Notes under the pieces: generated by a model | Databases searched by the model: none | What the model was told of the DNA's origin: nothing | What the model saw: the letters and a program-made list of their open reading frames with translations, nothing else | In this document: in pieces, positions 50,778-62,524 of the stretch | Layout: each line of letters opens with the position of its first letter | Position numbering within the stretch: position 1 is the first letter of the stretch | NCBI GenBank assembly: GCA_910574455.1 | Contig: CAJSYZ010000004.1 | Coordinates: 3,039,528-3,103,527, forward strand | Reading direction: 5' to 3' | Origin: Trichaptum fuscoviolaceum | Lineage: Eukaryota; Basidiomycota; Agaricomycetes; Hymenochaetales; Trichaptaceae | DNA: 64,000 nucleotides | Program-made: the position numbers and the translations under genes

Positions 50778-51273
50778 GAGCATATTCGGTATGTGAAATT
50801 CAAGTTTCACATGAAGTTACACATGAGATTTCACATCAAAAGTCTTTGATCCGGTGAAGATGCCGAGGTGGCGTTAAATTTATGCACCCGAGTCGAATCA
50901 CTTCTCCGGCTCGTCATGTCACTGAGCTTGTTGTTCTCACGATGTTTCCACTTGTTAAAAAGCTCATATTATTTCATTCTATGCAGGCTATGAGATTTAT
51001 TTGCATGTACTGGCCCTTTATAAGAGTTTTAAAACATATGGACTGCTTTTAAAGACTGAAACAAGTAAGCTAGTTTTAATTTGAGATATGCACTGTTGTT
51101 GCTTAAATGTCACAGATGCACTATGTGAACAATGCATCACTTAATTTGGTCTAAGGGTTCAGATGCCGCGTCAAGCCGTGTTTGAAGTCCGAGCTTCCTA
51201 TTTAGTGCAGCTATGTGAAACTCTATGTGAAATCCTATGTGAAACTCAAATTTCACATGGACCGAATATGCTC
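50778..51273. mobile_element. TA-flanked MITE (Tc1/mariner-like), 496 bp
   Basis: Long imperfect terminal inverted repeats of about 58 bp: the left begins GAGCATATTCGGTATGTG and the reverse complement of the right begins GAGCATATTCGGTCCATG. Both continue with multiple TTTCACAT/ATGTGAAA copies. A TA dinucleotide flanks each end (50776-50777 and 51274-51275), as expected for Tc1/mariner target sites. There is no transposase ORF. It sits between the Reg1-like and VPS9 genes. The superfamily call rests on the TA duplication only. Confidence 0.82.
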
Positions 51274-51275
51274 TA

Positions 51276-51755
51276 TTCACACCATCAGTTTCGCAGAGGA
51301 ATGGCCGACACAGCGGATGTCGCCTCATCGGTTCATCCACTGCGATGTCGGCTCTGGTCCAATCACCGTTCGGGCCTGGCAGCAAACCAATCGCACCTCT
51401 GAGTTCGACCAGGCCTAGGACCACCAATCGGAACGCACAGTTGCAAGGAACTCACGCCGGTTTGCACTTATCTTATCACATGCACATTTGCAAAGCAGCA
51501 TTGGAGCGACTAACTTGCAATTGACTTGTCCATATATGTTGAATAGTTCTTGCAGTACATCTTGATGTTACAATGACACCTTAAGTCAAACCTGGAACAT
51601 GGTCACTAACGTGCAGTGCTCTTGCAAGGTTACTTGTGCAATCCGCAATGTACCTGGCTTGGTATTTTGCAGGTTACAATGTGAGATCTCGAATAGAGAG
51701 CATTGTATCTTGTACATGCAAAAAAAACTCTTACCACATGCCAGTATACAGTATA
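51276..51755. other. Intergenic with repeated CTTGCA motifs
   Basis: Downstream of the MITE and of the VPS9 stop codon. CTTGCA/TGCAAG and TTACAATG words recur between about 51450 and 51720, suggesting an older decayed repeat, but I could not define its ends. Confidence 0.35.
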
Positions 51756-54738
51756 CTAACTATCATCACCGACCTCCAATAACTTCTCGATACTCCGTCC
51801 CAGGTCGCCCCCTTCCGCCTCCAGAACCCACTCGATGACTTCCCGGTCCACAGCTGGAAAGATCTGCGTGAGCGTCCCCAATGCCGCACTCGCGGCTCGC
51901 TCATGCGCTCGGTCGATCTCCGCCTGCATACCAGAAATATCAAGTGCAGGCGTGGCAGTACGCGAAATACCCAGCTCCGCATCCGTCCCTCTCCCTGCGC
52001 CTGCGCCCCTGCCTGCTGGGGGAACGAGGTGCGTTGGGATGGACGACAATGATGGGAAGGACGGGTGTGCGCCGGATGGGATATTGGACCGCGAGGGTGT
52101 GCCTTCTGGTGTGCTCCGCCCCGACGCAGGCGTACTCGGAGTTGACAAGCTAGCAAAATGACGGACACGCGGTTTGTAGGGCGTCTGAATGGCTGGAGGT
52201 GTGGCTTGACCGTCGCCGCCCACATTGATTGCCCACGCAGGAGTTTGGGGGACGGGCGCGTTCATGTTCTGCTGTTGTTCACGTTCACGACCAATCTCGT
52301 ACGGTGCGAACGGGCCCGGAAGGTACGTTGACGCTCCCGATCCTTGCTGACCATGTCCAGCACCAGGCGGCGGACCGACGCCGTCAAGGCCGTCGAATGC
52401 TTCGCCAAGTAAACGGCCGAGCGCGCTCAACGGTTTGCTCAGCGTATCTCCCGTGCGTTGTAAGAACCGGCGCGTGTCGTCCGCGAGGGTGTTGGCGCCA
52501 ACGCCCAAACCGCCAAGGGAGAGTTGTAGAGGTTGTGCAGATTCCTCGCCTGCGTGAGGAGACGTCGGTAGAGAGGCGCTGGGCCTCTGAGAGGAGGAGG
52601 AAGTGTACTGTCTCACAGGCGTAGAGAGAAGGAAACCTGAGGGCGTCGTGGGACGCGAGGATGAAGGAGGCCTGACAGGAGCGGACTTTTCGGGTGATGG
52701 GGATGCTGGAAGGTCGTGGATTGCATCTTCGACATTTCTAAGAAATAAAAAATTAAGAAATTAAGAAAGCAAGATATACTTAGTGGAAAGCACCTTTCAA
52801 ACTCCTCGGCATTTATATTTGATAGACCTGTATGGTCAAGAGTCTCGATAAACTGAACTGCCCCCATCTAAAACACTTTTAGTCATTATCTCCTTTCCTT
52901 CTACCTATGCAGTACACACCAAGCTAGAGAGATAATATCCAGACTCTCCCTGTAAATTCCGAGGATTTCGAAAGCGTTGTATATATCTGAAAATATAACG
53001 GTTGGCAGAGTGCGCCTGAAGGGTGTTTAACAGACCTTACTCAATGTTCGATATCAGATGTGGAGGGTTGGCTTTTAGAACAACAAATATAAGGATCGGT
53101 ACGAAAGAGTCTGCGTTTTCTTCTTTGTGCAGGTGCCTAATGAGCCCTATTAAATTGCAATTTCAATCTAAGTCTGAGAAAAATGCATAGATAAATAGGC
53201 AGACCGAAAATCACTTTACAACAATTGAGGACGCAAATCAGCTTATCCCGTGGAGCCTTATAGTGGTTAATCTTAAGGAGCTCTATAGATATTCTCAGTC
53301 AATTTATCCGTGCGTTCCATATATGCGTACACTACCTTGCTGGGCGAACATCAAGAACCCACGAGCGTCGGGACCTTCAGGAACGTCGAGGTGTTTCTCC
53401 TCGATCCACCCAAAAAGCGCTATCCGCTGGCCCATTATTCGATCTCGCTCGAGGTCATCAGTAGTAATTGGTCGAGGTGGGTCTGCTTCTGCCAGCTGCG
53501 GCGTAAATGTGCTAGAAAACCATGAGCACAAGCATTCTCTCGACCTGCACTGGACTTCAGATGGATACGCACAAATCATAAAGCCGATTCATCACCAGCT
53601 TCTCCATCCCTTCCATGGCATTATCAAACTCAGCATCCGTCGCATTTCGCCACACTTCACATTCACGCATACGGGCTGAGATGAACTGAAACCTTCCGTT
53701 CAGTCGCGCGATCTCAAAGGCTCAGCAGGCAAATGGGTTAAAGAACGCACATTAAGAAAGTCATTGATAAGTTTGACTTGATCGTTCACAGAGAAAGAAC
53801 GCTTCGCGAAGTTACTCAGGAAGCTACGCAAAATTTGAACCCAATGCAAACATGTAGTTCAGAGATTGTACTAACGATCGAAGATATTTTGCAACAGGTT
53901 CTGCGCTCTTTGCCTTCATTTGGTCCAGGAACTTCTGGAAATCGAAGGGTACTGGTTCATTGCTTCCTTTTTCCACATCCCTCCGCTGTAGTTGCGTTGC
54001 CGAACCCTCTCCTTGATGGTAATCAACAGAATCAGTCCCCAGTGGTCTTGATGGGGTCGTAGGTCGCGGTTCTTGTTGCTGCCTGGCGAAGGACTGGATG
54101 GAGTTAGGGGTCAGCACGTTCGCCTGAGGCCCTTCCATCGAACTCGGTCTTGATTTAGGAAGGGTGAAAGTCTTGGCCAGAGAAGATGCAAAGGTCGACA
54201 ATACAACGCTGGGAGAAGGAACTGACGTCTGCGGGGAGAAAGAACGCGTGGGCGTTCTAGGAAGTGAGTCTCTTCGTTCTGGTACCGGCACAGGGACTGG
54301 TACAGGAGCTGGGGCGGGTATAGATGATGTCCTCGAGTGTGTGTTTGCCTTCAGCGGCATTGGGTGGCCCTCTGATCTTGCCCATGCATCCTGCGCCTCC
54401 ATCTCCTTCCTATCCGCTAATGGATCGAACTCTTCCAACACGTCCGAACTCACGCGAGTCCCCAGTCCGTCCTCCTCTAGCTTAGGCATAGCTTGTTCAG
54501 CATCAGGCGCCTTCTCAAGAAGAGTCGGATCAGGTGTCTTTAGCCTGTTGATAGCTTGTCTGTCGTTGTCGGCTTCAGATGTCTTTGCAGCATCGGCCCA
54601 TGGGTTTGGACCATCGACCGGGAGAGGCGATGAGATATCAACGCTGGTCTTCATGAGAGTATCAGCATCATGGACGGTGAGATCTTGGACATCTTTAGTC
54701 AATTCAGAGATGGCAGAAGAGGCTGCTAATTTCGACAT
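51756..54738 (-). CDS. VPS9: VPS9-domain RAB5 exchange factor with C-terminal CUE domain
   Basis: GDP-GTP exchange factor for Rab5/Vps21 in endocytic traffic. 843 residues in nine exons: 54738-53876, 53823-53751, 53685-53573, 53511-53336, 53282-53205, 53146-53041, 52986-52920, 52867-52794, 52737-51756. A disordered Pro/Ser-rich N-terminus is followed by a helical bundle ([77 protein letters not shown]). The VPS9 core follows: [102 protein letters not shown]. The last 45 residues ([37 protein letters not shown]) are a CUE ubiquitin-binding domain, as in yeast Vps9. Confidence 0.93.
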
Positions 54739-56081
54739 CGATTAGAGGAATATTCAGAGTTGCGCTAGAGTTGCTGATAGGTAAAGACAGGGTACGGAAG
54801 AAAGCACAGAGGAACGCGTTTAGCGGTTACTTTCGTGAGGCTGCGGCACGACTCATTGAACTTGAATTGGCACTGCATGCACGTGACTCAGATTCTCCTT
54901 TTGTCGCGTCAGGCGCGTCAATCTAGAGACTTCCAACCACCTTACAGCGAACGCTCAACTAGCGTACGGATAGCTTCACCTGCTTCGTACTGCTGCCTGT
55001 ATCTCAGTACAGAGAATAATACATCAAAAGGCAAGATTATCTGTAATTATCGAAGGTTACTAATCACGATCTCCCCTCATCGAACTACTTGTAATCTAGT
55101 CCCTACCACCGCTGATTCTCAGATTTTTATGTCGGGCTACATAAACTATCAGTATCTCTGCCCGATCACCTTATCCGGGAATACTCGGAACTCCTGAAGT
55201 TGTTGTTCGACTTGACACTTGCAACTTCTTCGGATGTTTAACGCTCATTAACTCTGCTTCTGCTGTTTTGGACGATAACTTCCTCAATTATGCAACCGAC
55301 CATGTGCTGCTCTGCCGAATGACCTTTTCGCGCTCTATTCATACGACTGATAGTGTTCAACGTCTCCCTTAGGCACAAGAAGCACAAGCATTGTTGGGTT
55401 CTCCGACAGCATCCGATACCTGTTTAACATGCAATCAGATACGCAGCCTGGAACAAGTCTGTTCGTTCTCATGCTCTTCGCCAAGATGGTCCGGCGCGTT
55501 GACTTCCCCACATCCCCGCAAAATATTCAACCAATCTGACGGACGTTGTCACTAACCGATCTAGACGGAATTAAGGCTTCATTCTTTCTCTTTTCTTCTT
55601 CAATTTCTTGCCCCTCTCTTCCTATTCTGCGGGCCTTCGCTGTCCTACGAAAGCGTGAATAGCAATAGCTTACACGCCATACAACTTAATTCCAGAGCAA
55701 TAAGCCGGTGTGAACACATAGTAAACTGGTAGCGTGAAAGTCAAGGTTCGGCAGGGGACGGCATGGTGTAAGGGTCGGAGGAGGTATTCAGTTTGTTCAC
55801 ACACATAGTAGACGGGCACGGAGCGTTTGCTTTCGTTCGCCGTCAATGTCATGAACGGTATTCGTGGAGTCGGCCATCGAACTTTCTTTCCAAACATATA
55901 AAGCCTGCATCTATCCAGCAATGCTTTCCCGGTTCGCCTTTAGCCCACCACTCGAGCTCCAGGCACCGCCCGTCTTGCATCTCTAGCACGCTCTCCTGCA
56001 TCACGAGCCAGTTTGCGATCACGCTGCACGAACGGATACTATTGGATACGCGGTTTGTTCTGATATAAACGCCTTCATACA
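54739..56081. other. Long intergenic region between VPS9 and the MFS transporter
   Basis: 1.3 kb with no convincing gene. An open frame at 54835-55197 has no domain or splice support. ACACATAGTARAC occurs twice (near 55715 and 55800), a short direct repeat of unknown meaning. It presumably contains both promoters. Confidence 0.4.
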
Positions 56082-58743
56082 ATGACAGCCGTGCCAGAAA
56101 GCAAGACCTCGCCGACTGGGTCCTCGACACACATATCTGATGAGAAACACCATATCGAAGCAGAGGAGAAGCTGAATGCACAGGTCGACACTCCCGAGAT
56201 CGACGAGAAGAAGCTTATGCGCAAGTTGGACTGGGCTCTGATCCCTTGGCTATCTTTCTTGTATCTTCTGAGTTTCTTGGACAGAACGAGCATCGGCAAT
56301 GCCAAAGTGAGTTCTTGATTATTCGGGCGTTGCTCTTGAAAGTAACTGGCGGCCTTCTTTGCAGCTATACGGTCTCGAGGCTGATCTTAACATCAATGAC
56401 ACTCAGTACGGTATATGCCTTACGGTCTTCTTCTTTTCATATGCAATCTTCGAGGCAAGTCGCACTGGCAGTTACAAATAAGTCATAATCGTCTAATTTA
56501 TGATATGAAAGGTGCCTTCAAATGTTTTCTTAAAACGCCTTCGGCCTTCGCTTTGGCTATCTCTTTTAATGTTGCTATGGGGTGTCATGATGGTCAGTCA
56601 TTTCAATATTCTTTTATCGACTACTTTTGAAATGAACCTCCCAATAGACTGTTCAGGGCCTCGTACACAACTATGGTGGTTTACTTGGTCAGTAATTTAA
56701 CTTAAAACATTCGTCAATGGGCGTATCTGATTCTATGCGCAATCAGGAATGCGTTGGATGCTCGGCATGTTCGAAGCCGGTCTGTTCCCTGGAGTGAATT
56801 ATTATCTCTCATGGTCTGTCTCTCCTCCCATTATCGTCATACAGTCCACCACGTTCCGGAGTTCCTCTTTGCTTCTGCGCGATCTGAAAGTTACCATGAA
56901 AACTTTCTCCCGCGTATCGGCTACTACTGTTCCAGCGAAACATTCCACCCAATGCATGGTATTGGAGCCAAGCTGACTGAGCCACTCTCTCTTTTTGCAG
57001 CTGGTATAAACGGTCTGAATTCGGCGTCCGTGCTGCTATCTTCTTTTCGGCGGCAACGGTCTCGGGTGCATTCGGTGGTCTCTTGGCCGTGAGTGCAGCA
57101 TAACTTTCTCCGTTCCTTCTTCTCTCCTCAAGTCTCCTATTTTGACACCTGCGACCCGGTATAGGCCGCTATTTCTAACATGGAAGGCATTGGCGGCAAA
57201 CCGGCGTGGTACGTTCTCCCCTCCCAAACATTCAGCATTCCCTCACACACAAACTAGGGCATGGATCTTCATACTCGAAGGGCTTGTAACAGTCATCGCC
57301 GGTGCAGTTTCCTTCTTCATCATCCAGGACTTTCCCGATACTGCCAAGTTCCTCACCGAGCCTGAGCGTGCGTTCGTCATCCGTCGCCTCCAGGCCGATG
57401 ACCAATTCTCTGCCGCCGGAGAGGAGCTCCGTTGGAAGGACATCTTCAAGAGTATTCTTGACTGGAAGACCTGGGTCGGCAGTGCGTGTCTGATAAGTCA
57501 TCTTCTCTTTTACCCCTCTGTCTCCTCTGGACTGCTGGGATTGCTTTTTGGCCATGAAACCTGGACTGTTCTCAACTAGCAAATGACTTAACTTGCAGTG
57601 CTGCTGTACATGGGTGCTGATGGCCCGCTCTATGCATTCTCCCTCTTCTTACCGAGCATCATCAACCAGCTGGGTATGTTGCACATCCTTTACCTTTAAC
57701 AATGCGAGTGAACTAAGGATTTTTTTGTAGGCTTCACCGCCACGCCGGCAAACCTCTTGACGGTCCCGGTTTACGTGCTGGCCTGTATCTTCACTTGTGG
57801 CGTAGGTTTCCTGGCCGACCGTCATGGCAATCGTGGTTACTTTACAATGTACGCCGAACTTCAATTTTTCGATTCATTGCAGACCTTGATAATGGTTTCT
57901 CGTCACCGAAGTGGGTTCTTCTGCATAGGTACGTAATTCATTTGATAATCATTCATTGGTTACGATGGCTGATTTATGTTCGACAGCTGCTGCTGGCTAT
58001 ATTATCTTGATTGTTTCGAGAAACGCCGCTCTCTCGTACTTCGCTGTGTATTTGGCCGCCTGGTAAGTTCGTATCACCAGTGTATCGTATGTATGCTAAT
58101 TAACCAACCAATCAAGTGGTATCTATCCTCTTATCCGTAAGCCGTCTCGTAAAATTTGGTTTGTTCCCACTTATTCAAAAGCACTTGACTTCCAGCCAAC
58201 ATTATGTATGTAATTACACTTATAGCCCATAACTCGTTTTACCTTGCTTATACGTCATTGTTGCAGTGCTTGGGTTTCTAACAATGTCGAGGGCTCGTAC
58301 AAGCGCAGTGTTACCCTTGCAATGGTCATTAGTTTGTAAGTTGAAGTCTACTTCTGCAATATCTCTCGTATAATTATACTTCATTCAAGCGGCAACATCA
58401 ACGGAGCAGTCAGCTCCAACGTCGTACGTTGTCCTGTCTCGTCGACGTTTGCGATTATTGTCTGATCTTCATACAGTACCGTGCTCGTGATAAACCATGG
58501 TATACTCTGGGCCACGGCATTGTCCTAGCCTATATCGGCATTGGCTTCATTTGCGCTCTCATCTTCCTCTTCTTCTTACGCAGGGAGAACGCCAAGCGGA
58601 TGAACGGCGAACGTGACGAGATCATCGTCGGCGTGAATGACGAAAAGAATGAGCTCAACCCTAAGAACGGACGGTACAACAGCATTGAAGATGCGAAGCG
58701 AGACAAAGGAGATGAATGGAGCGGTTATCGTTACACCCTGTGA
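56082..58743 (+). CDS. MFS transporter, anion:cation symporter (allantoate permease-like) family
   Basis: Twelve-helix plasma membrane permease, 514 residues in 17 exons: 56082-56306, 56365-56454, 56512-56592, 56648-56687, 56747-56813, 57001-57088, 57165-57208, 57258-57481, 57599-57673, 57731-57848, 57912-57928 (17 nt), 57987-58062, 58117-58136, 58196-58205 (10 nt), 58267-58335, 58390-58423, 58477-58743. Signature parts: KLMRKLDWALIPWLSFLYLLSFLDRTSIGNAK; YGICLTVFFFSYAIFEVPSNVFLKRLRPSLWLSLLMLLWGVMM; GMRWMLGMFEAGLFPGVNYYLSCWYKRSEFGVRAAIFFSAATVSGAFGGLLA; WIFILEGLVTVIAG; ACGIYPLIPNIIAWVSNNVEGSYKRSVTLAMVISFGNINGAVSSNVYRARDKPWYTLGH. The 56455-56511 intron has a GC donor; the intron at 56814-57000 is 187 nt. 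The substrate is not predictable from sequence; nicotinate, pantothenate or allantoate-type anions are typical. Confidence 0.92.
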
Positions 58744-59037
58744 TGGTGGTGAAAGAGACTGCTCTCTCCCGGTCGGTTTATAATGTCGGTTTATAATGAT
58801 TTACGTGTAGACACAATTGCATATGAGTTTCTGAACGATCCTTTTGATATAACTGACTTTATCTCAAAATTTGGAAGTGTGTACAAGACACCAAACTCGT
58901 TAACAGCTGTCAAAATTTCGCGTCCGGTTTACTTGTATACATGTAAAGAATGGCTTACACAAGCCGCGAAAGGCTCAAAATGGCGACCGCGCCCCGTCTT
59001 GACTCCGATCATCCTGTTCTTTGACCACGATCTTGTA

Positions 59038-59355
59038 ATGAGTCGTGCTGCTCGACTCACGTTGACTGCGTCCGCGATTTTTTGCGTCGGCACAATATAT
59101 CTCGTGCACTACATGCAGCACTCCGAACGTGAGGTACGTTACGTTTCGCAATGGGTGATGCTCTCCGTGATTATAAGGTGTCTGGCTCACTGTTGTGCTT
59201 AGACAATGTTCAAAGGCGTTATCCGTGACGACGAACGTCGCTTAGAGAAGATGAGACAAAGAGAGGCAGATTTCTTGGAATCTCAGCGGAAGCGTGAAAT
59301 ATATGAGCGTGTCCAACCAGTCAATGGAAATAATCGAATAAAGGAAGGACCATAG
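59038..59355 (+). CDS. PET117: Cytochrome c oxidase assembly protein PET117
   Basis: Small mitochondrial inner-membrane assembly factor for complex IV, 82 residues. Exons 59038-59133 and 59203-59355. MSRAARLTLTASAIFCVGTIYLVHYMQHSERE forms the N-terminal membrane helix; splicing then gives TMFKGVIRDDERRLEKMRQREADFLESQRKREIYERVQPV, the charged helix that defines the family. Start and stop positions fit the usual 70-110 residue length. Confidence 0.92.
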
Positions 59356-60211
59356 CATGCAGGATGCATTGGCAGGTGTGTAATCTTATAATTGATCGCT
59401 GAAGCTGACTGAATAGATCTGTTTTCCAATACGTTCCTAGTCACAGGGACTTAGCATTCGTCTCTCCTTATTCGTCGCCGCTTCTTTGACTTTTCTACTA
59501 GACCCTACGTATTGGAACTGTCACGCAACAGAAGTGGGCGATCGCTTGAGGTGTTGAATAATGGCTTGGCTGTGCGCTTGCGTGGTAGGAACGACAAGGT
59601 CAGTTCTCAACGTTTACTCCACGCTTCTCTCCCCGTATCTTCCATCCATTGCAAAGGCATGTGATTGTGATGAAAGTTTTTATGTCCAACTGCTAAATGA
59701 AAGATCATTGAGGTTTTTATGAGTTGACTCTACAACGGTATCTGATAATGTGCTTCTTTCTGCTGCTCACAACCTTTTCATCTTGTTGAAAATGTTGCTT
59801 TCAAATTACTGACAAATCCATTTGTAGGTGATGCAGGTGACGTGTATCTAATAGAAGCATCAGATACTTTGCACAGTCAATTTGTGCAAGTTATCGATAG
59901 CGTTGCTCCCCTGACGAGTGCTACTTCCATACCTCCTATGACTTGAATTACAAAACTGTAGCTTTGCATATTCTGAAAGCCTGCCAGTACATTTGCATTA
60001 GGTACTGTTACGTTCAGGAATACAATTTACTTTTTCATTCATATGCTGGTGCCGGAACAGTTATCTCCTGGAGCATCTGTTGGAACGACTTGTTGACAGC
60101 GACTGTCTTCAACTTCGAAAGGACTAGCAAAAAATTGTACCAAACTTGAGGTCCTCGAGGACTCGGAATATACAATAAAAAAGGTTGCTAAAGATCAGCG
60201 GTCTAGATTGA
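59356..60211. other. Intergenic between PET117 and the Ser/Thr-rich membrane protein
   Basis: 856 bp of AT-rich, non-coding looking sequence. No RNA gene, repeat or supported ORF seen. Confidence 0.45.
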
Positions 60212-62524
60212 ATGATTTGCACCCCCAAAAGAGGCGAGCGCAAACAAGCGCATACACACATGCTTGTTCCTCGAACGCACGCCCCGGCACGCCATCAACT
60301 TTCACGACGACGACGCCTAGTCCAACACCGTCCACGACGTCGGGACGCTTTCCGTCAAGGGTTTCCACCCATATTTCTTGCAATCGTTGCTTCAACGAGC
60401 CTTACGTTCTTTCAACATCACATTCATTTAGTATCTGCGATTGATAAATACCGCGCTGCCTAACAGCTCGCACTTAAAAACTCAGCAATCAACAGAAAGG
60501 AGCTGAAAAGAATGGTCAACGAGCAAAATCAGAAGATGGCGCGCATGCATCGACATGCAAAGCGCTCTCCTAGGCCTAAACCGGTGTTGAACAACTTGAA
60601 GCCGCGCTTTAGCCCGACTGCTATCTTCGACACTGATCCACCTGCTGCTGCGACGTCTACTTCAGCCAGTCCGACTCTTGTGACGACGACTTCAACAACC
60701 TGTGAGTGTATCGGCTCTCTGTGACCTGATTCTGGACCTCACAAATTCGTTGAATATTCATTAGCCGTCAGTTCAGCACCAGTCACGACGACTTCGACCT
60801 CTGCCGTGCCTGCGAAAGTTCCGACTACTACATCAACTCAGGCTACTCAGCAGCAGACAACAACGTCTTCTATTATATCTACGTCGACGACATTGACATC
60901 AAGCTCGACCACAACGTCGTCTAGCTCTGTAACGACGACCAGTACGAAACCTGTAGCTGTGGTGGTTAGTCTTATCGTTTAGCATATCCTCTTGAATAAT
61001 CCTGCGATGACCTCTGATGATAACGTTTCTGAATACAGACTACGCCTGCTAAGTCTACGGATCTTTCGACTACATTCGTCACTACCACATTCCGCTCTGT
61101 CGCACCTGTGGATAGTGCGACGGCTTCTTTGTCCAGTGCTTCCGCATCTGCGACAGCAGCTCCCTCAGGCGGGGTAAGCACGGCAGGAATTATCGGCATT
61201 GCGGCAGCTGCCGTGGTAGGGGTTTCCGTCCTCGCTGGTGTTGGCATGTATTTGCTCGTGAGGATTCATGTCTTTTTCTGCTGTATTTGATGTACTCACA
61301 TGTAATCTACAGCGTCGTTATAGCAGACGAAAGGATGGTGAATTCAATCCAGATGATTTCCGTCGCCAATCTGTGGTACTCGCGGATGAGTCGCCTTCTC
61401 CTCTGTACCGCGGCAATAGCGGCGGACGTGGTCCTCGCCCCCCGACGATGATAGAGAGGCATTATTTGAATCTCTCGGCCCCCCAACCACCAGTTTCGGC
61501 GTACCAGCCACCTCAGCAATATGGTGCACAAAACGCCTACAGCGATTATTCTGCGTCACCTGTTACGATGGGTTCTTTCATGCCTGGTGAAATTGTGTCA
61601 CCCGTTTCCCCTGGTCCAGGTTCGCCCCCACCTCAAGGGTACCAGTATGCGAACGTTCCTCCGTCGTTCTTCAGCCCCATGGGCCAGTCGCCAATTGCAT
61701 CTCCAGCGAGCGTCGCTCCTTATGGTTCTGCTTATGATCAGCAGGGGAGGCTCATGCGCACACCATCTTCCGGCGCGGTTGCCCTCACACGCGGAAATTC
61801 GGTTGCTCAGAGCCCACCGCAGCACCCTGGTCTGAATGCTCCGCCGATGCCTGAGAATGATTATATGGACGTGACCAGGGCGAGCGTAACACCGTACCAG
61901 GCAGAACAGTATGCTGCTATCTCCCGCCAACTGAATATTGCCCCAGTGCCGCTTCCTCAGCTTAGCGAGGAACATGAAGCAGGCGAGGATGTACACATGC
62001 CTGTCCCAGCGACTGATGGGAATCAATCCATGGTGTCTCCATTTACAGACCCTCAGGAGAATGTCTCGCACTATCAATCCTCTCGCCCTTCATCTGAGTT
62101 CCACGAGCATAACTCATATGGACGAACGGACGAGCCAGTCCCACGAGTTCCATCTATTGCGCCGGTGCTCCCGGATATCCAGGTTCAGCAACGCGCCTTT
62201 TCGCCCTTGAGCTTCCCGGCTTCACCATCGCCAATGCGTGCGACGTTTGGTGTTGACGCGAACACCGCTCCAGCTGTGCGTCCGGATCTGCCCCCTCTCA
62301 GCCCGGTGGCAAGTTCTCCAAGGCGAGCACAGTTTGTCCAGAACGAAACGCGCGCTCACGCTGGCCGCGAGACGCCTGTGGAAATTGGCTTCGTAGAGAG
62401 TCCTGCCTCGACGCCTGCGCCGCAAGCCACGCACCACCAAACCGTTGTACCTGCTACTACCTCCACAGATAAGAAGCGGCCTGATACACTTTATGATGAT
62501 GACGATGCGTACGGCGGGTTCTGA
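60212..62524 (+). CDS. Ser/Thr-rich single-pass membrane protein with proline-rich cytosolic tail
   Basis: 694 residues; exons 60212-60430, 60467-60701, 60765-60964, 61039-61257, 61313-62524. The N-terminus is Arg-rich followed by a hydrophobic stretch (FPPIFLAIVASTSLTFF), a possible signal anchor. A Ser/Thr-rich, probably O-glycosylated ectodomain (TTTSTSAVPAKVPTTTSTQ...) follows, then one clear transmembrane helix, AGIIGIAAAAVVGVSVLAGVGMYLLV. The tail begins RRYSRRKDGEFNPDDFRRQSVVL and is rich in Pro/Ser, ending DDDDAYGGF. The layout resembles fungal wall-stress sensors (Mid2-like) but there is no WSC domain. Exon 1 depends on an unusually short 36-nt intron, so the N-terminus is uncertain; the rest is firm. 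Confidence 0.72.

Noticed and set aside
54835..55197. 120-codon ORF in the VPS9/MFS intergenic region
   Set aside because: No domain, signal peptide or splice structure; composition is like the surrounding non-coding DNA.
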